The notes beneath the pieces are model-generated. The model searched no databases. It had not been told where the DNA came from and worked only from the letters and a program-made list of their open reading frames with translations. 64,000 nucleotides of DNA from Herbiconiux daphne. GTDB lineage: Bacteria; Actinomycetota; Actinomycetes; Actinomycetales; Microbacteriaceae. The position numbers were made by a program, and so were the translations under genes. Every line of letters starts with the position of its first letter. Position 1 is the stretch's first letter. The stretch spans positions 62,001 through 126,000 of the forward strand of contig NZ_JANLCJ010000007.1 of assembly GCF_024979295.1 (NCBI RefSeq), written 5' to 3'. Shown piece after piece: positions 52,257-59,301 of this stretch.

Positions 52257-53978
52257 ATGACCCGAACCCCGCCCGAAACCCTCGTCGACGCCCTGCAGTC
52301 CACCGCCCTCACCCGGGGCGACGACCGCGGCATCGTGTTCTATGCCAGCCCTGACTCGAGCGACTACCGCGGTTACGCCAGCCTCGACGAGCATGCGCGC
52401 ACGATCGCGCAGGCCATCGCGGTTGCCGGATACGGCCCCGGCGACGCGGCCGTGGTGGCGTTGCAGCCCGGACTGGCCTGGGCCGATGGCCTCTACGGCG
52501 CGCTCTACGCCGGCCTCGCGATGGTGCCCACCCCGGCGGCGGGTCCTGGGCTGGCCGGCCGGATCACGGGGCTCGCGGTCGCGTCGAAGGCGGCGGTGCT
52601 CATAGCGGATGCGTCGGTGGTCGACCTGCTCGGCGACGCCGCCGACGACCTCGGCGTCGCGGTGCTGACCATCGAGTCGCTTCTCGCCACGGGCGACGCC
52701 GCGGCCTGGGAGAAGCCGGCGATCGATGCCGGGTCGACCGCGCTGCTGATGTTCACGTCGGGCTCGACCGGCGACCCCAAGGGGGTCATCGGCACCCACG
52801 GCGGGTTGCTCGCCAGTTCCTACGTCGTGGCGGAGGCGATGAACTTCGGTCCCGAGTCGACGTTCGTCGGCTGGCTGCCGATGCACCACGCCATGGGGCT
52901 CTGCCTCGAGGTGCTGACGCCGGCGACGGCGGGCGTGCAGAGCGTCGCCACGTCGCCCGAGCAGTTCCAGCGCCGGCCCCTGTTCTGGCTGCAGCTCATC
53001 AGCGACCACCGGGGCACCGCCACCGCGGCCGGCAACTTCGCGTTCGGCCTGTGCGCGCAGCTCGCGACCGACGAACAGATCGCCGCGCTCGACCTCTCGA
53101 GCCTCGAATGGACGATCTCGGGCAGCGAGCCCGTGCGCCCCGAGACCGTTCAGGCGTTCCTCGACCGATTCGCGTCGACGGGCCTGCGCTCGTCGACGAT
53201 CGCGCCGGCACTCGGCATGACCGAGGCCATGCTCATCACGATGAAGCCCTACGACGACGACTTCGTCACCCGTTACTTCGACGCCGGCCTTCTCGAGACC
53301 GGCGAACTCGTCGCGGCGGAGGGCGACGGCTCGATCGAGCTGGTCTCGGTCGGGCACCCGCTTCCGCGCACGACGCTCAAGATCGTCGACCCCGACCGTC
53401 TGGTCGAGGTGTCCGACGGGCAGGTCGGCGAGCTGTGGATCTCGTCGCCGGTCGTGTCGCCCGGCTACTTCGAGCGACCCGAGGCGACCGCCGAGACGTT
53501 CGGGTTCCACCTGGCGGGCGACGATCGCTCCTACATGCGGTCGGGCGACCTCGCCGCGACCCTCGACGGCGAGCTCTACGTCACGGGTCGTCTCAAAGAG
53601 GTCATCATCATCCGCGGTCGCAACATCTACCCGCAGGACATCGAGGCCGCCGCCGCCGCGCTCTCCCCCGCGCTCGGCATCGCCGCGGCGTTCGAGCTGA
53701 GCGGGCCGCGGCCCGGGGTCGGCGTGGTGGTCGAGGTCGACGAGGAGCTCACCGAGGGAGTCACCCTCGACGAACTCTCGTCGCTCGTCACCGAGACCGT
53801 CACGAAGCGGTTCTCCATCCCGTCGGTCACCGTGTCGCTCACGCCCATCGGCTCCCTACCGCGCACGCCGACCGGCAAGATCCGCCGCAAGCCCACTCGC
53901 CAGCAGCTCGACAACGCCGAGCTCGTCGTCCTGCATCCCGCAGGAGTCCCGGCCGCGGCATCCGCCTCGGCCCGCTGA
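52257..53978 (+). CDS. Fatty acyl-AMP ligase (FAAL-like), paralog 2
   Basis: This 573-aa paralog of the previous gene has all catalytic features kept: P-loop TSGSTGDPKG (167-176), GWLPMHHAMGL, RRPLFWLQLISDHRGTATAA, ISGSEPVRPETVQAFLDRF, IIRGRNIYPQDIEAA and Lys541 in PTGK. Since both copies look active, they may choose different fatty acids or load different positions. The ATG at 52257 is preceded by GAGGAG. It lies 25 bases after paralog 1. Confidence 0.9.
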   Translation: MTRTPPETLVDALQSTALTRGDDRGIVFYASPDSSDYRGYASLDEHARTIAQAIAVAGYGPGDAAVVALQPGLAWADGLYGALYAGLAMVPTPAAGPGLAGRITGLAVASKAAVLIADASVVDLLGDAADDLGVAVLTIESLLATGDAAAWEKPAIDAGSTALLMFTSGSTGDPKGVIGTHGGLLASSYVVAEAMNFGPESTFVGWLPMHHAMGLCLEVLTPATAGVQSVATSPEQFQRRPLFWLQLISDHRGTATAAGNFAFGLCAQLATDEQIAALDLSSLEWTISGSEPVRPETVQAFLDRFASTGLRSSTIAPALGMTEAMLITMKPYDDDFVTRYFDAGLLETGELVAAEGDGSIELVSVGHPLPRTTLKIVDPDRLVEVSDGQVGELWISSPVVSPGYFERPEATAETFGFHLAGDDRSYMRSGDLAATLDGELYVTGRLKEVIIIRGRNIYPQDIEAAAAALSPALGIAAAFELSGPRPGVGVVVEVDEELTEGVTLDELSSLVTETVTKRFSIPSVTVSLTPIGSLPRTPTGKIRRKPTRQQLDNAELVVLHPAGVPAAASASAR

Positions 53979-54013
53979 AGAACCACCAGATCCGATCACG
54001 AGGAGCACACACC

Positions 54014-54292
54014 ATGTCCCAGGCAAGCAGCAGCCCCCAGACCGAGTCGACCCCGCAGTCCACCGGTGACTGGCTGATCGAGCGCATCCGCCTCTACAAC
54101 CAGGTCGACGCCGAGGAGGTCACGCTCGACGCGCCGCTGACCGAGCTCGGTCTCGACTCCATCTACGTGATGACCCTGTGCGGCGACATCGAGGACACCT
54201 ACGGCCTCAGCATCGACCCCACGTTCTTCGCCGAGTTCGAGACCCTCGGCCAGGTCGCCACCGCGCTCGACGAGCGGATCGCATCAGCGTGA
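54014..54292 (+). CDS. Acyl carrier protein
   Basis: This 92-aa protein has a Ser/Gln/Thr-rich N-terminal extension of about 18 residues and then a phosphopantetheine-binding domain. The attachment serine is Ser49 in ELGLDSIYVMTL. It should receive acyl chains from the two FAAL-like ligases and present them to the downstream acyltransferase. The ATG at 54014 follows GAGGAG. Its stop overlaps the phosphopantetheinyl transferase start as GTGA, which fits co-production of carrier and activator. Confidence 0.92.
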   Translation: MSQASSSPQTESTPQSTGDWLIERIRLYNQVDAEEVTLDAPLTELGLDSIYVMTLCGDIEDTYGLSIDPTFFAEFETLGQVATALDERIASA

Positions 54293-54969
54293 TCGAAGCG
54301 GCGACGGATCCGGAAGGCGGCACCCGTGACGGGTGCGCGCTGATCGGGTCCGTCGAGGTGTTCTGGCGATTCGGGCACGCCCCGAGTCCGTCGACGACGC
54401 GCGCCGACGTGTCGCGCACGGCGCACCGGTGGCTCGCCCGCCTGGTGGCCGACCGCGACGTCTTCGCGTGGCGCGGGCTGGAGCGATCCGGCCCTTGGTC
54501 GAAGCCGCAGCCCGTGGGCGCTCCCGACGCCGACGTGAGCATCTCGCACACCGGGCCGGTCATCCTCGTGGCGGCCTGCCGCGGCGCCCGGGTGGGCGCC
54601 GACATCGAGCCGGCCACCTCCACGGCCTTCGACTCGGCGAGCCTCACCCGCCGCATGTGCACGCCGCACGAGGAAGAGGTGGCCGCCACCCTCCAGGGCG
54701 ACGCCCGCCGCCGCTACCTCGCCACCGTGTGGACCGCCAAGGAGGCCGTGGTGAAGGCCCAGGGCGCCGGCCCCGGCCGCCCGGGCCCGCGCCGCGACTT
54801 CCGCACCATGGTGCTCGACCTGCCCGACCCCACCGCCCTCTTCTCGGCCGCAGCCGCTCCCGCGGCCGGGCCCGCGCATCCGGCCGCCGCGGCCGAGCCG
54901 CCGTTCGAAGCCCACCTCGCGATCCTCGACGAGAACGCGCAGCCCCTGCTCCACCGACTGACGTTCTAG
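54289..54969 (+). CDS. 4'-phosphopantetheinyl transferase (Sfp-type)
   Basis: This 226-aa enzyme moves the phosphopantetheine arm from CoA to Ser49 of the carrier protein. The motifs are in the right order: ADVSISHTGP (about 81-90), VGADIEP with Asp105 and Glu107 for metal binding, and WTAKEAVVKAQG with Trp148, Lys151, Glu152 and Lys156. The C-terminal part is Ala/Pro-rich. The GTG start at 54289 overlaps the ACP stop. Its location beside one ACP suggests a dedicated activator. Confidence 0.92.
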   Translation: MIEAATDPEGGTRDGCALIGSVEVFWRFGHAPSPSTTRADVSRTAHRWLARLVADRDVFAWRGLERSGPWSKPQPVGAPDADVSISHTGPVILVAACRGARVGADIEPATSTAFDSASLTRRMCTPHEEEVAATLQGDARRRYLATVWTAKEAVVKAQGAGPGRPGPRRDFRTMVLDLPDPTALFSAAAAPAAGPAHPAAAAEPPFEAHLAILDENAQPLLHRLTF

Positions 54970-54981
54970 AAAGGCACCACG

Positions 54982-56316
54982 ATGCCCACCCTCGATGGCA
55001 CGACGACCCTCGACCCCGTCACCGGCCCCACCAGTCGCGAACCGCATGCCGAGTTCATGCAGATCTGGGAAGAGGGCTACGTCTCGAACCACATCTCGTT
55101 CGAGAACATGCACGTTCCCGGTCTCTTCATCGTCGACGGCGCCCCGCTGCGTCAAGACGACGGCAAGCTCGACCGCGTCAAGATCCTCGGCTACATCGAG
55201 GCGACGATGGGCAGCGGCGCGAACTTCCGGCTGCGGCTGCAGCGCTCCGCCCTGGGGCTCACTCCCCCCGCCTGGGTGCCCGACGACGACTTCGACCTCT
55301 CCCGGCACGTGCTCTTCGCCGACACGGTCGAAGAACCGGCGACGGCCGACCTGCGGCGCCTCGCCGGCGCCTACGACGGGGTGATGTCGCTGCGGCATCC
55401 GCTCTGGCGCATGCGGGTCACCGAGCTCAGCGATGGAGACGTGGCGATCGGCATGGTGATGCACCACGCCAGCCTCGATGGCCTCTCGGGCATGAAGATG
55501 TTCTCGTCGATCTGCCAGAAGACGCCGGATGCGCCGCTGGCGGCCCCGACCGACCCCTTCGCGGGCATCCGGCCGGCGTCGGCGTGGCAGCTGCCGCGTC
55601 TGGCGTTCACTCAGTGGCGGGCGCGCCAGCCCGACGGCAAGGCGGCGTGGGCGTCGTACTGGTCGAAGCCCCTGCTGCGCCGTGCCCGGCGGGTGGCCGC
55701 GCGCATCACGCTGCCGCTGCGCTACGGGCGAGGCGGCGCCGCGGCCCGCGAGCTCTCGCTGCCGCCCATCCACTCGGCCTACCGCAAGGTCGACGCCAGC
55801 CAGGTCGGGCGCCGCGCCCGAGCCCTCGGCGGCACGGTGAGCGACCTGCAGGTGGCCGCCATCATCGGCGCGTGGCCCGGCGAGGAGCGCATCGTGCGCC
55901 TGCGGTTCCCGGTGTCGCACCACTCGGCCGACGCCCCGCACGTGCGCAACCACGTGCGCGACATGGCGGTGACGGGAGACGCCGACGCCGACCTCGAGGT
56001 CACGGTGCGCTCGGTGCACGATCAGGTGGCCGACCGCGACGCGGTGTTCGCCGGCAAGCCGGTGCCCGGATTCCCGATCGGTTACAGCACCCTGCTGCCC
56101 TGGGTCTCGCGGCCGCAGTACTTCTGCGGCGGCGAGGTGTCGGCGATCATCCCGTTTCCGGCCAGCCTCGGGCGCGACCAGCTGGCCGCGGCCGGCATCA
56201 TGTACAACGGCTCGCTCTTCATCGGCGCGAACATGCCCGTCGCCCTCGACGTCGACGCGACCGTGGGCCGCATCTACGAGGGAATGACGGGGCTGGAGGA
56301 CCAGACCCGATCATGA
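54982..56316 (+). CDS. HHxxxDG acyltransferase (WS/DGAT-like)
   Basis: This 444-aa protein carries HHASLDG (161-167), the active-site motif of wax ester synthase/diacylglycerol acyltransferases and related condensation-type enzymes. RFPVSHHSADAPHVRNHVRD and YNGSLFIGANMPVALDVD match the WS/DGAT C-terminal half. It is likely to move the ACP- or CoA-bound acyl chain to a hydroxyl, giving an ester, by analogy with PapA5 and WS/DGAT. The acceptor could be a sugar or a glycolipid. The ATG is 12 bases after the transferase gene, and the stop overlaps the next GT2 as ATGA. Confidence 0.88.
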   Translation: MPTLDGTTTLDPVTGPTSREPHAEFMQIWEEGYVSNHISFENMHVPGLFIVDGAPLRQDDGKLDRVKILGYIEATMGSGANFRLRLQRSALGLTPPAWVPDDDFDLSRHVLFADTVEEPATADLRRLAGAYDGVMSLRHPLWRMRVTELSDGDVAIGMVMHHASLDGLSGMKMFSSICQKTPDAPLAAPTDPFAGIRPASAWQLPRLAFTQWRARQPDGKAAWASYWSKPLLRRARRVAARITLPLRYGRGGAAARELSLPPIHSAYRKVDASQVGRRARALGGTVSDLQVAAIIGAWPGEERIVRLRFPVSHHSADAPHVRNHVRDMAVTGDADADLEVTVRSVHDQVADRDAVFAGKPVPGFPIGYSTLLPWVSRPQYFCGGEVSAIIPFPASLGRDQLAAAGIMYNGSLFIGANMPVALDVDATVGRIYEGMTGLEDQTRS

Positions 56317-57293
56317 CGCCGTCGAGTGCGGGGAGGCCGCCGACCCTGTCGGTGGTCATCCCCTCCTATCACCGTGTCGACCGGCTGCCGGCGCTGATCT
56401 CGGCCTACCTGGCGCAAGACGCCGACGAGGTCGTGGTCGTGCTGGACGGGCCGCATCCCGGCTGGGCCGCCGTGCTCGACGACCATGACCCGCGCGTTCG
56501 CGTGGTCGAGCTGCCGCAGAACGTCGGCCTCGCCGTGGCCCGCATCGGGGGCCTTCGGGCGTCGACCGGCGACGTGGTGCTGGCCGTCGACGACGACGTG
56601 GAGCCGCAGGCGGGGTTCGTCGAGGCGCATCGGGCGTTCCACGCGGCCGGCGGCGACCGGGTGCTGCAGGGCTTCATGCCCGTCGCGCTGCCCGCGCGGA
56701 GGGGGCGGGATGCCGCACCCACCTACCTCTACGCCCGCGACTACCTGCGGCAGGTGCAGGCCTGGCGCAGCGGCGACTCGCGCACGGTGCTTCGGTCGCT
56801 CTGGGGAGGCACGCTCAGCCTCCCGCGCTCGCTCTACGAGCGGGCCGAGGCGCTCAAGCCGTCGATCCGCATCGAGTACAACGAAGACCTCGACCTCGGC
56901 CTCCGGCTCGAGAAGCTCGGCGCCACGGCGCACTTCGACGAGCACGCCCGCGCGGCCCATCACCACGACCGCGGACTGGATGCCTACCGGCGGGAGTGCG
57001 TCGCGCGGGGGCACGCCATCGCCGACCTCGAGCGCCGCTGGGGCGAGCGGCCCGCGCAGCTGACGCCGATCATCGTGATCCCCCGCTCCTACAACCGTGT
57101 GCTGGCGTGGGTGCAACGCCGCATCGCCGGCCGCGACGAACCGGGCGCTCTCGAGGCACTGCTGGCGGGCGTCTACCGGGTGGCCGGCGGCATCCGGGTG
57201 TGGAAGGTGCAAGACGGCATCGCCCGCATGCTGCGGCGAGCGCTGGCGATGCGCGGCTACCGGATCGCCACCGAGAGCGCGCCGCTACGGTAA
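56313..57293 (+). CDS. Glycosyltransferase family 2
   Basis: This 326-aa GT-A enzyme starts TLSVVIPSYHRVDRLPALIS, has VVVLDGPHPGW, the metal-binding run VLAVDDDVEPQAGF and NEDLDLGLRLEKLGA further on. It is the last gene of the acylation operon; a terminator lies about 130 bases downstream. It may glycosylate the acylated product or add a late sugar. Confidence 0.88.
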   Translation: MTPSSAGRPPTLSVVIPSYHRVDRLPALISAYLAQDADEVVVVLDGPHPGWAAVLDDHDPRVRVVELPQNVGLAVARIGGLRASTGDVVLAVDDDVEPQAGFVEAHRAFHAAGGDRVLQGFMPVALPARRGRDAAPTYLYARDYLRQVQAWRSGDSRTVLRSLWGGTLSLPRSLYERAEALKPSIRIEYNEDLDLGLRLEKLGATAHFDEHARAAHHHDRGLDAYRRECVARGHAIADLERRWGERPAQLTPIIVIPRSYNRVLAWVQRRIAGRDEPGALEALLAGVYRVAGGIRVWKVQDGIARMLRRALAMRGYRIATESAPLR

Positions 57294-57425
57294 ACCGCAA
57301 CGATGGCCGCACACCTCGGCCCGAGCCGTTTCCGCCCCGCGCGGCTCGAATACTCTGAGGGTGTTCGCCCCCACTGGGCCCCCCACCCTGGGTGGCGACC
57401 ATGCCCGGGCCGACGTGCCCGGACG

Positions 57426-57472
57426 ACCCCGGACGGGAAATCATGGCAATGGCGCCTGTCCGGGGTTTCTCT
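57426..57472 (+). terminator. Terminator of the acylation operon
   Basis: A 12-bp stem with one G-T pair (57426-57437 with 57455-57466) and a 17-base loop is followed by TTTCTCTCT. It ends the operon that began at 47916. The 57294-57425 stretch before it holds only GC-rich sequence with weak inverted repeats. Confidence 0.75.
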
Positions 57473-57537
57473 CTGTCCGGCGTTCTCTGCCCGGGTTTCT
57501 TCTCGGCCCGGCGGGGTCATCTGCGGTTGAATGAACC

Positions 57538-57723
57538 ATGGACCCCATCTTCTGGATACCTATCGGCATCATCGTCTTGATCGCCATCGGCATCGTGGTG
57601 TACTCCTACGCCCGCAGCGAGAAAGACAAACTCGACGTCGAGCACGAGGCCGAGGTCGAGGGCGAGCAGCCGCGCGATCGCGGAGCACGGCCCGACGACC
57701 CTTCGGCACCCGCAGGCGGTTAG
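57538..57723 (+). CDS. Small single-span membrane protein
   Basis: This 61-aa protein has one transmembrane helix (about 4-25, IFWIPIGIIVLIAIGIVVYS) followed by a charged tail rich in Glu, Asp and Arg that ends DDPSAPAGG. I do not recognise a family. Its TAG stop lies at the edge of a 19-bp inverted repeat. No strong ribosome site is visible, but the hydrophobic-helix-plus-charged-tail design is typical of real small membrane proteins. Confidence 0.55.
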   Translation: MDPIFWIPIGIIVLIAIGIVVYSYARSEKDKLDVEHEAEVEGEQPRDRGARPDDPSAPAGG

Positions 57724-57789
57724 CGGATGCAGAAATTTCGGCGAGTGGCGTCGCATACGGGGTCTGTCCACGAAATTTCTGCATCCGCT
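57722..57789. repeat. 19-bp perfect inverted repeat with 30-base spacer
   Basis: AGCGGATGCAGAAATTTCG (57722-57740) is exactly complementary to 57771-57789. The arms are AT-containing islands in GC-rich DNA. It could be a bidirectional terminator, a REP/MITE-like mobile hairpin or a regulatory hairpin. It overlaps the previous stop codon and the proposed first codons of the GT39 gene. Confidence 0.8.
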
Positions 57790-59274
57790 GACCGCGACGC
57801 TGACGGCCTCGCGCCGCGGTTCGCGCGAGGGCCCGTGCTGGGGGCGGCCGGCGCGCTGGCCGTCGTGCTCGGGGCGCTCGCGAACCTCTACGGCTACCAC
57901 CGCGACGAGCTCTACTTCCGCCTGCTGCCGCCCGCCTGGGGTTACGTCGATCAGCCCCCGCTGACCCCGGCGCTCGCCCGCCTGCTCAGCGGGCTGACCG
58001 ACGAGCCGTGGGCCCTTCGTCTTCCGGCCATCGTCTGCGCCGTGGCGTCGGTGATCGTGGTCGCGCTCATCACCCGCGAGGTCGGCGGCGGTCGGCTCGC
58101 GCAGGGTCTCGCGGCCTGGGGCTACGCGTTCGGCTCGTTCACCCTCGCCTTCGGACACGTGCTGCTCACGGCGTCGATCGACCTGCTCGTCTGGCCGGCG
58201 GTGGTGCTCGCCGTGATCAAGGCGGTGCGCCGCGACGCCCGATGGTGGCTGGTCGCCGGCGCGATCGTGGGCCTCTCCACCTACAACAAGCTGCTCATCG
58301 CCCTGCTGCTCGTCGCCCTGGCCGCGGGTCTCGCCGTCGTGGGGCCGCGGCGCGTGCTGCGGTCGGCCTGGCTCTACGCCGGCGTCGGACTGATCGTCGT
58401 GATCGGGCTGCCCAACCTCGTCTACCAGTGGGCGAACGGATGGCCGCAGCTCGCGATGGGCGGCGCCCTGAGCGGCGGCAACGGCGACGAGGTGCGCGTG
58501 CTGATGTGGCCGTTCCTGCTGCTTCTGCTCGGGCCGCCGCTCGTGCCGTTCTGGGTGGCCGGCATCGTGGCGCCGTTCCGCCGGCGCGAGTGGGCCGACC
58601 TGCGCTTCGTGCCGGTGGCGTTCGGCGTGCTGCTCGTGCTGGTGGCGCTCGCGGGCGCACAGTTCTACTACCCCTACGGCCTGCTGGTGTGCCTCTACGC
58701 CCTCGGCTGCGTTCCCGTGGCGCGCTGGGCGGGCTCCTCCCGCGGCCGGCGCGTGCTCGTCGTCGCGGTCGTGGCGCTGAACTCGGCGGTGAGCAGCGTC
58801 ATCTCGCTGCCCGTGGTGCCGGTCGGGCTGCTCGGGGCCACCCCCATCCCCGCCATCAACCAGAGCACCGCCGACCAGGTGGGCTGGCCGCGCTACGTCG
58901 CCCAGGTCGAGGCGGTGGCGGCCACGGTGGCCGCGGATGCCGCGACCTCACCGGCGCGCACCGCCATCGTCACCTCCAACTACGGCGAAGCCGGAGCGCT
59001 CGACCGGTTCGGATCGTCGGCCCTGCCCCCGGTCTTCAGCGGACACAACGCGTTGGCGTCGCTGGGGCGGCCGGCCGACGACGTCGACACCGTGATCGTG
59101 GTGGGCGCGCTCGCCACCGAGATCACGCCGCTGTTCGAGCGCTGCGACGCCGTGGCCGAACTCGACAACGGCGACGACGTCGACAACGAGGAGCAGGGCG
59201 AGCCGATCGCCGTGTGCCGGCATCCGCTCACGCCCTGGAGCGATCTCTGGCCGAGGCTGGCCCACCTCGACTGA
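57727..59274 (+). CDS. GT39-type membrane glycosyltransferase
   Basis: This is a polytopic membrane protein of up to 515 aa related to dolichyl-phosphate-mannose mannosyltransferases/ArnT. The first loop carries the acidic active-site motif YGYHRDELYFRLLPPAWGYV and then DQPPLTPALARLLSGL. About ten helices follow, then a C-terminal soluble part ending in RHPLTPWSDLWPRLAHLD. It uses a polyprenyl-phosphate sugar outside the membrane. The start is uncertain: the ATG at 57727 lies inside an inverted repeat, and a GTG at 57835 would give a more typical N-terminus. Confidence 0.82.
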   Translation: MQKFRRVASHTGSVHEISASADRDADGLAPRFARGPVLGAAGALAVVLGALANLYGYHRDELYFRLLPPAWGYVDQPPLTPALARLLSGLTDEPWALRLPAIVCAVASVIVVALITREVGGGRLAQGLAAWGYAFGSFTLAFGHVLLTASIDLLVWPAVVLAVIKAVRRDARWWLVAGAIVGLSTYNKLLIALLLVALAAGLAVVGPRRVLRSAWLYAGVGLIVVIGLPNLVYQWANGWPQLAMGGALSGGNGDEVRVLMWPFLLLLLGPPLVPFWVAGIVAPFRRREWADLRFVPVAFGVLLVLVALAGAQFYYPYGLLVCLYALGCVPVARWAGSSRGRRVLVVAVVALNSAVSSVISLPVVPVGLLGATPIPAINQSTADQVGWPRYVAQVEAVAATVAADAATSPARTAIVTSNYGEAGALDRFGSSALPPVFSGHNALASLGRPADDVDTVIVVGALATEITPLFERCDAVAELDNGDDVDNEEQGEPIAVCRHPLTPWSDLWPRLAHLD

Positions 59275-59301
59275 CCGGCCACGCCGCTCGCCGACCGGTC
59301 A
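59272..59301. terminator. Small hairpin spanning the two convergent stop codons
   Basis: TGACCGG (59272-59278) pairs with CCGGTCA (59295-59301). The arms include the stop codons of the GT39 gene and of the ABC fusion gene. It is short and lacks T-tracts, so it is a weak terminator candidate. Confidence 0.3.

Noticed and set aside
54333..57293. A 986-codon open frame running through the PPTase, acyltransferase and final GT2 genes
   Set aside because: Only the last part (56313-57293) encodes a recognisable protein. The rest is a low-complexity Arg/Pro/Ala shadow frame of the genes in another frame.
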